Of a DNA stretch of 64,000 nt, positions 37,094 to 46,218 are shown piece after piece. The notes beneath the pieces are model-generated. The model ran no database searches and had not been told where the DNA came from. It saw nothing but the letters and a program-made list of their open reading frames with translations. Position 1 is the first letter of the stretch; every line of letters begins with the position of its first letter. The stretch is from CAZIVP01 sp964542915. Its GTDB lineage: Bacteria; Calditrichota; Calditrichia; Calditrichales; Calditrichaceae. A program made the translations under genes and the position numbers. Location: contig CAZIVP010000003.1 in the NCBI GenBank assembly GCA_964542915.1, positions 248,001 to 312,000 on the forward strand. The letters run 5' to 3'.

Positions 37094-37884
37094 GATGCAA
37101 TTCCTGTTAAAGCAACCTTACCATAATATGCTCAATTTAGAGTAATTAATTTACTCGAAAAGTAACTTTTTTACGTATGCCAGGCAAATTAATTTTGGTA
37201 TACCCAACCCGGATAAGCCCCGAATAGCATCGGGACAGGCCAGAGCCAAACAAATTATCAATAAATACTCGGCATTGATATCTAAGCATTTAACCTTTAA
37301 CACTATTCTTTTTGCCCCGAAGGATTGGGGTTTTCGAAAGGATCACCCCGAAGAGGTCCTGCAAAGGCATCCTTCGGACCTTTGGCATAAAAACATTATT
37401 TTTAAGCCATTTGGGGTGAGTACCGCTTTCCAGGGTCTCCAACCTGTCCCCAACTCATTCGGGAAAAAAGCAAGAATGTCCCGGCTAAGGTACTAAGGAA
37501 CGTTTACAATCAATATGCTCCCTTGAATCCGAAATCGTATTGATCGATTCTTGTTGCGTCCCTGAACGGACGCGCGTATTTCCTGCGGGCGCTTCAATTT
37601 CTATAAATATTTCGTTCCTACGGAACGGATTAACTTGAATGGCACGTGTTATATTAACGACGCATTGTTGTCGTTTATATAGCACGGCGATGCGTCTAAG
37701 ATTGCGCATCATTATTGGTTCTTTAAGATCTTCGTACACGTCGTATGCTGTTTTTGAAATAAAAAAGGGATACAGGCCATGAAAATCACTAAGCATATAA
37801 AGCTAATTAAATATTTCTTCTTAGCCCGTCTCTGCGTTCTCTGTGGTTAACATTTCCCTGTTTATTGGTCATTATCGGGCCCAA
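37094..37884. other. Large intergenic region with hairpin-rich repeat and palindrome
   Basis: 790 bp without a credible gene. From 37140 to 37156 is GAGTAA-N5-TTACTC, 47 bp upstream of the PIG-L start and possibly an operator. From 37550 to 37710 are three perfect hairpins (separate entry). The 37270-37490 part looks like decayed sequence; I recognise nothing in it. Two frames (37275-37496 plus, 37485-37796 minus) lack ribosome sites. Confidence 0.55.
37556..37710. repeat. Cluster of three hairpins, candidate interspersed repeat
   Basis: Perfect stems: GCGTCC-N6-GGACGC (37556-37573), CGTTCC-TAC-GGAACG (37613-37627), and GATGCG-N10-CGCATC (37689-37710). The middle unit follows CTATAAATATTT, resembling the palindromic intergenic repeats common in FCB genomes. 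Only one copy is in the window, so repetition is unproven. Confidence 0.45.
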
Positions 37885-39666
37885 TCACTTTGTGTGCAGG
37901 CGATTCCAGATGCGGAATATAAAGAGGGTACCCCCTGCGGTGACAATGGTTGTAAAAATGGCCGGCAGAATATTGGCGTAAATCCAGAATCCAACGGCGA
38001 ACAGGGCGCTGTAAACCGTAACGCAGCCGACCACCATCGCCAAAATCTCCCGGGGCAATTCCCAGGCGGCGGCTTCCTGTCCGCGATCTAAAATCTCGCC
38101 TTCGGCTTTGGCGCGCTCCATCACTTTACGCCAGCCCGGACCGCCCGGCCGGGTTAGTTTCACGAAATTGCGCAAAACGCGCTCATCGGTGGGCCGGGTT
38201 AGCAGGGTTACCATCAACCATATAGCCGTGGTTGTTGCCACGCCGCTCACCAGACGAATATGGGAGGGCACCTCGGGAAATCCGAATTCAAACACAACGG
38301 CGATAATAAACGATACAATCATGCCGCTAAGTTCGGTAAAAGCATTAATGCGCCACCAGAACCAGCGCAAGATAAAAATCAAACCTGTTCCGGCGCCTAT
38401 CTGGAGCAGGATATGAAAAGCCTGCAAAGCGTTCTTCAACCAGAGAGAAATTACTCCGGCCAGAATCATCAGCACAATCGTCGAGAAACGTCCCAGCGCG
38501 ACCAGCTTCTTCTCCGAAGCATCGGGATCAACAAAGCGCCTGTAAAAATCGTGCACAATGTAGGAGGCGCCCCAATTTAGATGCGTACTGACCGTGCTCA
38601 TATAAGCAGCAATCAGAGAGGCGACCACCAGTCCGAGCAAACCGGTCGGTAAAAATGTGAGCATGGCCGGATAAGCGATATCATCTTTGATGACGGAAGC
38701 CTTAACACCGGGAAAGGCTTGTTGAATGGAGGCGAGGTCCGGATAAACAATTAGCGAAGCCAGCGCCACCAAAATCCAGGGCCAGGGTCGCACGGCGTAA
38801 TGCACCACATTGAAAAACAGCGTTGCGCCAATGGCGTCCTTTTCGGTGCGCGAGGATAACATACGCTGGGCAATATATCCGCCGCCGCCCGGTTCGGAGC
38901 CGGGATACCAAACGCTCCACCATTGCACGGCAATGGGGATGATGAACAACGGAATCAGCGTGGCTGTATCGGAGAAATCCGGCAGGAGTCGTAGCTTTCC
39001 TTCCAATGCTTCGTGCGTAAACAGTTCATAAAGGCCGCCCACTTCAGGCAGGGTTACCGCTACATAGGCGGCGCCCACCGCGCCCGCCATGGCGATGCCA
39101 AATTGAAAGAAGTCGGTCCAGATCACGCCACGCAAGCCACCCAGGGCGCTGTAGATTACCGTAATGGTCGATGCAATCAAAATGGTCGTCAGCGGCGACA
39201 AACCCAGAAAAATACTACCGATTTTGATAGCCGCCAGGGAGACGGTTGCCATAATCATCACATTGAAAAAAAGACCGAGATAGAGCGAACGGAATCCGCG
39301 CAAAAACGAAGCCAGTTTACCGCCGTATCGTATTTCATAAAATTCAAGATCGGTCATGACCCGGGACCGGCGCCAGAGCTTGGCGTAGACAAAGACGGTT
39401 AACATACCGGTCAATAGAAACGCCCACCACACCCAGTTACCGGCCACGCCGTTTTGACGCACAATATCCGTAACCAGATTGGGCGTATCCGATGAAAAGG
39501 TGGTCGCCACCATGGAAACGCCCAACAGCCACCAGGGCATATTACGCCCCGATAGAAAGTATTCTTCGGTGTTCTTACCCGCCCTCTTGTAAACCGCAAT
39601 CCCGATACCGATGGCCAGTACGAAAAAGAGAAGAATAATCAACCAGTCAATAGTAGCCAAAATCAT
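37885..39666 (-). CDS. Sodium:solute symporter (SSS family)
   Basis: 593 residues with about 14 hydrophobic segments. Family landmarks: NTEEYFLSGRNMPWWLLGVS (about 32-51), SSDTPNLVTDIV, YEIRYGGKLASFLRGFRSLY, ALGGLRGVIWTDFFQF (about 175-190), and LVVASLIAAYMSTVSTHLNWG, which includes the TM8 sodium-site Ser residues. A hydrophilic C-terminal stretch (about 500-555) precedes the last two segments. These carriers import sugars, sialic acid, amino acids or vitamins with Na+. The substrate is not readable. The GHMP-kinase-like and glycosylasparaginase genes downstream of it in coordinate order hint at a sugar or glycan breakdown product. Confidence 0.9.
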   Translation of the reverse strand: MILATIDWLIILLFFVLAIGIGIAVYKRAGKNTEEYFLSGRNMPWWLLGVSMVATTFSSDTPNLVTDIVRQNGVAGNWVWWAFLLTGMLTVFVYAKLWRRSRVMTDLEFYEIRYGGKLASFLRGFRSLYLGLFFNVMIMATVSLAAIKIGSIFLGLSPLTTILIASTITVIYSALGGLRGVIWTDFFQFGIAMAGAVGAAYVAVTLPEVGGLYELFTHEALEGKLRLLPDFSDTATLIPLFIIPIAVQWWSVWYPGSEPGGGGYIAQRMLSSRTEKDAIGATLFFNVVHYAVRPWPWILVALASLIVYPDLASIQQAFPGVKASVIKDDIAYPAMLTFLPTGLLGLVVASLIAAYMSTVSTHLNWGASYIVHDFYRRFVDPDASEKKLVALGRFSTIVLMILAGVISLWLKNALQAFHILLQIGAGTGLIFILRWFWWRINAFTELSGMIVSFIIAVVFEFGFPEVPSHIRLVSGVATTTAIWLMVTLLTRPTDERVLRNFVKLTRPGGPGWRKVMERAKAEGEILDRGQEAAAWELPREILAMVVGCVTVYSALFAVGFWIYANILPAIFTTIVTAGGTLFIFRIWNRLHTK

Positions 39667-40105
39667 ACTGTATTCCCTTGCTCATCTACAACGCATGTTA
39701 CGCCATTTTGCAATAAAGCTTGGCGCATTCCAAAAACAATTGTACCGGATGATGATTCAACCGCTTGAATGGTTGAATTACTGAATCACTAAAATAGTAA
39801 ATTACGGGCTTTACTGCATTAGTGATTCTTAGCAGCCATCCGCTTGACTACTGTCCAAAATAAATGAAATTGAAAATAACGCATGCTGATTTTTCATAAT
39901 TTAAGGGTGATTTTTTCACGGTTATTCCAGTTTTACGGTTCTGACCCTGCCCCTAACAAACAGAAGGGGCATGCGGAGTCTCAACGGCTTTCAGGGATCA
40001 GTCAACAACTTATTCTGGACAAGTGTGTTGTGCATCCGCTTAATCATAAAATCATCGATTCAATATCTTCTGTTTACGGCGGCTCATACTTACCGTGTTG
40101 TTAAT
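39667..40105. other. Intergenic region with two nested palindromes
   Basis: 439 bp between two minus-strand genes. It contains the palindromes at 39755-39778 and 39783-39828 (separate entry). In 39840-40105 I see nothing recognisable. Confidence 0.5.
39755..39828. repeat. Palindromic element, possible MITE-like repeat
   Basis: ATTCAACC-N8-GGTTGAAT (39755-39778) is followed by a nested hairpin. Its outer arms are GAATCACTAA (39783-39792) and 39819-39828; its inner arms are AGTAAA (39796-39801) and TTTACT (39810-39815). The outer stem is a perfect 10 bp. GAAT-type words recur through the unit. Confidence 0.5.
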
Positions 40106-41185
40106 TTATGTATGTTCATTAACACTCAATCCATTGCCATCGATTTTAAGTCGATACACGTCAAAGCCCGCTTCACGAAGCGTTTTTTCGATGGCTTCAT
40201 AGGCCGGAGGCGCATAAATAAATACGCCGCCAAGAGTCGACAGGCGGGCGCCCAGCGCCCCCGACTGCAATGCCCCTTCTACAATCTCATTCATTTCAGG
40301 GGTGCTGATTTCGAACAGCAGGTCGTAAACCTTATGGTGATCGCTGAATAATTTACCCAACAATTCATGATCCCAGTTAAAGACCGACATCAGTCGCCGG
40401 GCTTCATCGGTCAGGTCCCGTATGATAGCTGCCCCGCGCAAAATTTTAATCTCTTCGGGCGCCAGGCGATCATCCATCGTTTTGACGGCGCGTTCTGAAA
40501 TATCGTTTAAATCCGGCGCTTCCGACTGCAGTACTTTGTGCAAAACCAGTCTTATCCGTTGCATGCCGCTATTAATGGCTGATCGTACTTTTTGAGAATT
40601 CGGCGGTACAACCCATAATACAGGATGTAATTTATCGCTCAATTTTTCCATATTCGGCGGCGTTCCGGGTTGGATCCAGCGCAGGCCGCCCATCACTGCC
40701 GTATGCAACGCTCCTTCATCGACGGTGAATCCGCCGGGAACGGCGTATTGTTCGATGAGTGCTTGCGCATTATGCCCGTAAGGATCTTCTTTACCCGCCA
40801 ACCTCAAAAATAATTGCATCCATATTAAAGACGCCACTGTTCGATAGGACGTATTGCTCGTGGGGAATGACGGGTGGTACACCCAACATCGGCAACCCTG
40901 GTTGAATCGTAAACCTTCTTTCTGTAAAACCCTTGCAAGGAATTTCGGGAGATTCGCCTGTGCATCAGGCGATTCGTACTCTTTGGGCGTTTTCAGGTCA
41001 AAGGAAATTTCGCTTTGGGTGCTTTCGGATTTTATTACGATACGCTTTGGATCATGCACATGAGCCTGTACGGATATGGCCGGTCTTACGGCGGCTACGA
41101 TTTGGGGTAATCCGGCTAAGGTTTGTAAATCGCCCAATAGCGGAATAACGAAAGGCGCGGTTATGGTAAACGTACTTTCTGACAT
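40106..41185 (-). CDS. Degenerate GHMP-kinase-fold protein, galactokinase-like
   Basis: 359 residues. The pattern follows galactokinase: an N-terminal strand TITAPFVIPLLGDLQTLAG where APGRVNLIGEHTDY would be, an ATP-loop equivalent YHPSFPTSNTSYRTVASLIW, and a C-terminal segment SDHHKVYDLLFEISTPEMNE, then SGALGARLSTLGGVFIY. The Gly- and Ser-rich phosphate loop (PxGxGLSSSAA) and the GEHTDY motif are lost, so kinase activity is doubtful. It may be a regulator or a divergent enzyme of a new substrate. It follows the PPIase/asparaginase genes on the same strand, 152 bp away. I am fairly sure of the fold and unsure of function. Confidence 0.65.
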   Translation of the reverse strand: MSESTFTITAPFVIPLLGDLQTLAGLPQIVAAVRPAISVQAHVHDPKRIVIKSESTQSEISFDLKTPKEYESPDAQANLPKFLARVLQKEGLRFNQGCRCWVYHPSFPTSNTSYRTVASLIWMQLFLRLAGKEDPYGHNAQALIEQYAVPGGFTVDEGALHTAVMGGLRWIQPGTPPNMEKLSDKLHPVLWVVPPNSQKVRSAINSGMQRIRLVLHKVLQSEAPDLNDISERAVKTMDDRLAPEEIKILRGAAIIRDLTDEARRLMSVFNWDHELLGKLFSDHHKVYDLLFEISTPEMNEIVEGALQSGALGARLSTLGGVFIYAPPAYEAIEKTLREAGFDVYRLKIDGNGLSVNEHT

Positions 41186-41337
41186 TTCGCATCCGATTGA
41201 TTCATTTGCCGGACATAAAATGTATGCAATTCAAATCCAAACCACTTCCTGTACGATGCACCGATTATGCGTTCCGGTCTATAACGTTCGCGATATCTTT
41301 CGGCGCCATCACGTGCGTTCGCGCATATCTCTGCTTT

Positions 41338-42861
41338 CTATTCCATCCGTTTGCCGTAGTCCAGCCGGTGGTCCGTGGTCAGCAACGGGAACGAAGGCAC
41401 CACCACCGGGAAGGGCACATTATCCTGCGTGACAAACATATCGATATTGGTTAGTTCGATTTTATTAAATATCTCGGTGTCGATGCCTATCCGGTTGCCG
41501 TATTTGGCTTGCAGCTCATCGATATAGGGATTTAAATGCGTTCGAACGGCTTGAATGGAAGCGAGCGAGTCGGCCGCTCCGGGGCCATACTTTTGTTCGA
41601 GAAAGGCGTTCCTCTGATACATCGCCAGAAGTGCGTCTTCCCACATACCGGTATAACGCTTCACCACATCAACCTGGTCGTAACCCCGCTCATAGGCAAC
41701 ATTGGTAAGTTCGCGGTCGCGCATCATATCCACAATGGCCAGTTTAAACTGTTCGGCGAATTCGCCCTTGCTAAAATTATTCTTACGAAAGACCAGCGGA
41801 TGGCGTTCATACTCTTCTTCAAATTCGGCCACGGTCCAAACCCGTCCCTCGTAATTGAACAGCGGTTTATCCCTCAGACCGGCCAGGCCGGCCTCAAATC
41901 CTTGCCCGCCCGGCCAGCGGCTCTCGCGGCCAAACGATTGATCCAGAAAGAGGTTTTCTTTTGACTTATCCGATACGAGATACATCGGTCCGACCAGTTC
42001 CACTAATTTTCGAAATGTTTGAGGCACAAATTCGATTGTTTTGCCTTTCATAACCTCAGAAACAAATGTTGCATAGCGATCCAGGGACGCTTCCTGCATC
42101 AACCGTTCCCGAACCTCATTCCATCGTTTTTGTTGTTCATATGTACTCATAGGTACCGACTCGACAATATCGGCGACCTGTACGATTAAATATTCGTTCT
42201 CGCCTACCTCGATCAACGGAAGAAGGTCGCCTTCCTTTACCTCCGAAGGTTGTTCGAACAGGGCATTTTTAATCGCCTCCGGCTCCGGCTGCTGCCACTT
42301 GATCGTCCGCTGCGGCAACGAATCCCTGCCGCCTAACTGTCTGTAAACGCTTTCTAAATCGGCATTGGTTTGATTTAATCGCTCATGTATGCGCCGGGCC
42401 TGATCTTCATCTTTAAGATTCATATATTGTACGCGATAGTTACGGCCAGCGGCCCTGTAGGCGTTTTTAAGGCGCGTACTGTCTAATTCCACCTTGTCTG
42501 CGCCTTCCATTTTAAGAAGCCATTGCCGCATGGCCTGTTCTTTACGGCCCTGAATATAGCGCTGAAATTGCGGGTTCCTGGTAAGCGGATTGTCTTCTCC
42601 TGCTTCCAGGGCAAGAAGTTTTTCGGCGATGAGCGAATTGATAATGATTTTCTTATCGATATTGGAATTGCCGCGGGCATATGGCGGACGGATCGTATAT
42701 TCGGCGCGTCGGATAAATTCCGCTTTGGAGATGGTTTTGCCGCCGATATCGACGAGAATTTTTTCCCCGGATTGTTGCTTTTCGGATACACATTGAAACA
42801 AGACTAAACCAGCGGAAAAAACGACGATTAAAAAGCTCCGGTTTTTGATAGGTGACTTCAT
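41338..42861 (-). CDS. PPIase-domain lipoprotein (SurA/PrsA-like)
   Basis: 507 residues. The signal ends in lipobox LVLFQC (Cys about residue 24). After the lipidation site comes GEKILVDIGGKTISKAEFIR, the usual start of SurA/PrsA N-domains, then an Arg-rich helical part. A parvulin-like stretch lies about 130-245 (IKNALFEQPSEVKEGDLLPL, then VGENEYLIVQVADIVES). The C-terminal half is helical and less conserved. It would be an outer- or inner-membrane-anchored folding factor. It lies 29 nt after the glycosylasparaginase gene on the same strand, so the two are likely cotranscribed. It resembles the protein at 5561 in architecture but not closely in sequence. Confidence 0.75.
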   Translation of the reverse strand: MKSPIKNRSFLIVVFSAGLVLFQCVSEKQQSGEKILVDIGGKTISKAEFIRRAEYTIRPPYARGNSNIDKKIIINSLIAEKLLALEAGEDNPLTRNPQFQRYIQGRKEQAMRQWLLKMEGADKVELDSTRLKNAYRAAGRNYRVQYMNLKDEDQARRIHERLNQTNADLESVYRQLGGRDSLPQRTIKWQQPEPEAIKNALFEQPSEVKEGDLLPLIEVGENEYLIVQVADIVESVPMSTYEQQKRWNEVRERLMQEASLDRYATFVSEVMKGKTIEFVPQTFRKLVELVGPMYLVSDKSKENLFLDQSFGRESRWPGGQGFEAGLAGLRDKPLFNYEGRVWTVAEFEEEYERHPLVFRKNNFSKGEFAEQFKLAIVDMMRDRELTNVAYERGYDQVDVVKRYTGMWEDALLAMYQRNAFLEQKYGPGAADSLASIQAVRTHLNPYIDELQAKYGNRIGIDTEIFNKIELTNIDMFVTQDNVPFPVVVPSFPLLTTDHRLDYGKRME

Positions 42862-42890
42862 AAATTACGCTACTTTCAGATTATGAATGA

Positions 42891-43934
42891 TTATCGTTCG
42901 TACAGGTAAGCGCTTTTAACCATTCGGTTTGCTTTTCCGTCATGCACAACAAATTCCGAAGGCCCGTAAATGGAAGCGGAACCGAAAGCGCCTTTTTTAT
43001 TCAAAGCATAAAAACGTACGTTAAAGTTCGGCCTGCTTTTTTCATCTTTGAGATGATCCATTTTAACATGGCTGACGATACGTTTAACGCCCGACAAGCA
43101 GGCTTCTTCGGGCGACAAACCGCGCCGCATCTCTTCGACCACCAGAAAACAGGTCAGGTTTTTCAAATTCTCCTCGCCTCGGCCGGTCGAACCGCAGGCG
43201 CCTACTTCATTATCCACATACAAACCGGCGCCGATGATAGGACTATCGCCCACCCTTCCCGGGATTTTGAAAGCCAGCCCGCTTGTGGTGGTAACGCCCG
43301 AAATATTGCCGTCGAGATCGAGCCCCAAACAGGTGATGGTGCCGGTGATATTAAACATTTTTCGAATGTCTTCAGGTATTTTCGATTTATCGGCCGGTAA
43401 AAACCAATCGTCCTTCTCCGAAAGGGCTTCTTTCCAGTATAACCAGATTTCACGCGCCTTATCGGTTAGCAGTTCTTCCTCCCTGAATCCGTGGGCGCGT
43501 GCAAACTTAAGGGCGCCTTCGCCGACCAGCAATACATGATCCGTGCGCTCCATGACCAGTTTAGCCACTTTGGAGGGATTCTTAATGTTTTGCAATGCAG
43601 CTACGGCGCCGGCTTTGTGGGTCGGACCGTGCATACAACATGAATCCAGTTGAACCACGCCCTCTTCATTGGGCAGCCCGCCCAGGCCAACGCTATGATC
43701 ATTCGGATCGTCCTCCACAAGATTGACGCCTGCGATCACCGCATTGAGGGCGTCCTCTCCTTCGCGTATCAATTTGACGGCCCGATCGGCGGCGGCCTTA
43801 CCGTTATAGCTACTGACCACCAGCGGTCCGCCATTGCCGTTTTCCGCCCAGAGTTTGGCGGGATTTATCCATCGCGTTCCTAAACCCGCCCCCATACCTG
43901 CCAGTGTGGTTTTTATGAATGATCGTCTTTGCAT
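42891..43934 (-). CDS. Glycosylasparaginase-family N-terminal-nucleophile hydrolase, Tat-exported
   Basis: 347 residues. The twin-arginine signal MQRRSFIKTTLAGMGAG directs a folded protein to the periplasm. Family motifs: NDHSVGLGGLPNEEGVVQLD, the autocleavage site with predicted nucleophile Thr in ITGTITCLGLD (about 193), FKIPGRVGDSPIIGAGLYVD and GACGSTGRGEENLK. Glycosylasparaginase splits GlcNAc-Asn into Asp and an amino-GlcNAc, or cleaves isoaspartyl bonds. The residue before the nucleophile is Gly, where lysosomal-type enzymes have HD-T. Location 29 nt before a PPIase gene is consistent with a periplasmic process. A role in glycoprotein scavenging fits NanE and GH94 elsewhere in the window. 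Confidence 0.88.
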   Translation of the reverse strand: MQRRSFIKTTLAGMGAGLGTRWINPAKLWAENGNGGPLVVSSYNGKAAADRAVKLIREGEDALNAVIAGVNLVEDDPNDHSVGLGGLPNEEGVVQLDSCCMHGPTHKAGAVAALQNIKNPSKVAKLVMERTDHVLLVGEGALKFARAHGFREEELLTDKAREIWLYWKEALSEKDDWFLPADKSKIPEDIRKMFNITGTITCLGLDLDGNISGVTTTSGLAFKIPGRVGDSPIIGAGLYVDNEVGACGSTGRGEENLKNLTCFLVVEEMRRGLSPEEACLSGVKRIVSHVKMDHLKDEKSRPNFNVRFYALNKKGAFGSASIYGPSEFVVHDGKANRMVKSAYLYER

Positions 43935-44250
43935 AACAACCTCACATTTGATGGTTTGTTCGAATATTGTATGAAGTTAATCCTGTAATTTTTTTGAAGC
44001 AAACCGTATTATAAGATATTTACATGCGTCCTATGGGCGAGGAGCTGTATCGCCCTTCGCAAGCAATCTAATGGCCAAACCCTTTCGAAGGTCGGCATGC
44101 AATCATTCTCAGCGTCGCCGCTGAAAGGAGTAATCGAAACAAGGCGGAGTCTGAAAAAACCGGTCAACATAATGGGATTCATTATCGGAGCAATGGCAAC
44201 AGCCCAATGTGGCAATCAATCCGAGTACAAAACGTAGCCTGCATCCCGCT
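43935..44250. other. Intergenic region with small hairpins
   Basis: 316 bp between two minus-strand genes. GGGCGA-N9-TCGCCC (44035-44055) and TCAGCG-TCGC-CGCTGA (44108-44123) are perfect short stems. Neither is followed by a clear T-run on the minus strand, so they are weak terminator candidates for the S9 peptidase. No gene seen. Confidence 0.45.
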
Positions 44251-46197
44251 TTAGTTATGATTATCATCCGGATCGCGTTCATTATGTACAGACGTTTTGC
44301 GTCCGCCCAGATGTTTGGCCAGAAACGCTTCCATCTTGCGGTAAAAATCAAAGCGGTTCTCTTCGTTACGGAAACCGTGGCCCTCGTTCTTTTTGACCAT
44401 ATAGTGTACTTCAATACCCCGTTTGCGCAGGGCTTCCACAATTTGATCCGACTCGGTTTTTTTGACGCGCGGATCATTGGCGCCCTGTGCGATAAACATG
44501 GGCGCTTTGATGGAATCCGCATGAAACAGCGGCGATGCCGCCCTTAATAAGGCTTTATCATCGACGGGATGTCCGATCATCTCATATATGATCGATTTAT
44601 GCGGCTGCCAATAAGGAGGTAGGGATTCCAAGAATGTAAAAATATTCGAAATACCCACATAGCTGACCCCGCATGCATACAAGTTCGGTGTAAAGGCGAC
44701 GCCGGCCAGAGCGGCATAGCCTCCGAAGGAAGCGCCGTAAATACCGATACGGTTGGAATCAGCAATGCCTTCTTCGATGAGCCAATAGGCGCCGTCGGTA
44801 ATATCGTTTTGTATCTCATCGCCCCATTCCTGAAACCCCAACTCCCAGAAACGGCGACCATAGCCGGTCGATCCTCTGAAATTCATTTGCAAAACCGCAT
44901 AACCGCGGTTAGCCAAAAATTGTACTTCGGGATCGAAACCCCACACATCGCGCAACCAGGGCCCGCCGTGTGGATTTATAACGGTCGGCAAGTTCTTAGC
45001 CTTCACGCCTTTGGGCAAGGTAAGGTAGCCGTGAATGGTGAGGCTATCTCTGGAGAGATATTTGATCGGCTCCATGTCGGCCATGTCATCTTCATCCAAC
45101 CAGGGGCTAATTTCCACCAATTTACGGAATTTATCGTTTTTACGATTATAGTAATAATAGGCGCCGCGCGTTTTATCGCTATAAGTGCGCACCACCACCT
45201 GCTGTTCGTCCCGGCTCATGCTGGTCACTTTTAAATCGTAATCCGGTAAACGGCTTTGCAGCTCTTTCTGTAATTGCTTACGCTCTTCATCGAAAAAATG
45301 GTAGTGGCGTTTTTGCAGAATATATGTTACGCCGGTGATAGTCTTGCGGTGTTCCGATTTAAGCAAATATTCCACATCCACATCGGGATGCTGATAGATC
45401 GTTTCGGTTTCCCGGCGCTGTTCGAGGTTAAAACGTACGATAGCGATTTTATCCCTGTCCAAATTGGAGAGCGCATAAACCGCTTTGGGATTGTCAAAGG
45501 TAAAGAAGAGCGGTTGCAGCTTTTCCTTAAAACTGGTGGTGAAAACCGTACGAAAATCCTGCTTTTCGTTTTCCCGGTAAAGAATCTGGCTGCTTGCGCC
45601 TTCGGTTGCAACAGCGAGACGAAGGCGTCCCTGCCAATCGGTCATCCATTCCGATATGTTGCCCGGATTTTTAGCGATCATCTCCAAATGACCGGTATTG
45701 ATATTAATGCGATAGGCGTCGAAGTAACGCTGATCGCGCTTATTAAGCTGAATGATCGCTTCATCCTCATTATCTTTCAACATATCGATAATTCGAACCC
45801 GGACGCTGTCAAAGGGCGTCAGCGTCTTTTGTTGACTGCCGTCGATATTGACCGCGTACAATTTATAATTTTCGTCGCCGCCTTCGTCCTGTACGAAAAC
45901 AATTCGCTCGTTATTGGCCCAGCCGAAAGCCGGAATATCGCGCTCCGTGGATTGTGTGATACGTTTGGTTGTGTCGCCGTGAAGGGTGCGAACAAAGATA
46001 TTGAGGCGATTTTTCCAGGGCTGTAAGTAAGCAAGATGCTTTCCGTCCGGCGATAGCTCCAGCGACGTCTGCTGCGGATTACGGAAAAAATCCTCCAAAG
46101 GGATCAGCTTATGCAGGCTTTGTTTTTCACCACAGGCGGTTAAGACCAACGCTGCTGTTACAATATTAATGGCAGGTAATAAAAGTCCTTTTCTCAT
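44251..46197 (-). CDS. S9 family prolyl oligopeptidase-type peptidase, lipoprotein
   Basis: 648 residues. The signal peptide ends in lipobox LVLTAC (Cys about residue 21). Residues 35-390 are a beta-propeller with repeated blades (LSPDGKHLAYLQPWKN; PAFGWANNERIVFVQDEGGD). The C-terminal alpha/beta hydrolase begins near TLPKGVKAKNLPTVINPHGG. The nucleophile motif is GIYGASFGGYAALAG (Ser about 488). The predicted Asp is in QGANDPRVKK and His in NEGHGFRNEENR. It degrades oligopeptides, probably on the periplasmic side of a membrane. It lies 21 nt after the Nudix gene, probably one operon. Confidence 0.92.
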   Translation of the reverse strand: MRKGLLLPAINIVTAALVLTACGEKQSLHKLIPLEDFFRNPQQTSLELSPDGKHLAYLQPWKNRLNIFVRTLHGDTTKRITQSTERDIPAFGWANNERIVFVQDEGGDENYKLYAVNIDGSQQKTLTPFDSVRVRIIDMLKDNEDEAIIQLNKRDQRYFDAYRININTGHLEMIAKNPGNISEWMTDWQGRLRLAVATEGASSQILYRENEKQDFRTVFTTSFKEKLQPLFFTFDNPKAVYALSNLDRDKIAIVRFNLEQRRETETIYQHPDVDVEYLLKSEHRKTITGVTYILQKRHYHFFDEERKQLQKELQSRLPDYDLKVTSMSRDEQQVVVRTYSDKTRGAYYYYNRKNDKFRKLVEISPWLDEDDMADMEPIKYLSRDSLTIHGYLTLPKGVKAKNLPTVINPHGGPWLRDVWGFDPEVQFLANRGYAVLQMNFRGSTGYGRRFWELGFQEWGDEIQNDITDGAYWLIEEGIADSNRIGIYGASFGGYAALAGVAFTPNLYACGVSYVGISNIFTFLESLPPYWQPHKSIIYEMIGHPVDDKALLRAASPLFHADSIKAPMFIAQGANDPRVKKTESDQIVEALRKRGIEVHYMVKKNEGHGFRNEENRFDFYRKMEAFLAKHLGGRKTSVHNERDPDDNHN

Positions 46198-46218
46198 TGC
46201 AACGCTTTACAACCTCAT

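Noticed and set aside
37485..37796. Minus-strand 103-codon frame over the hairpin cluster
   Set aside because: No ribosome site, no family resemblance, and it spans the three palindromes, so it is more likely repeat DNA than a gene.
44035..44123. Small hairpins as terminator of the S9 peptidase
   Set aside because: Stems of 6 bp without a T-run on the minus strand; described as intergenic content only.
45274..46026. 250-codon plus-strand frame opposite the S9 peptidase
   Set aside because: Antisense shadow of the peptidase propeller.
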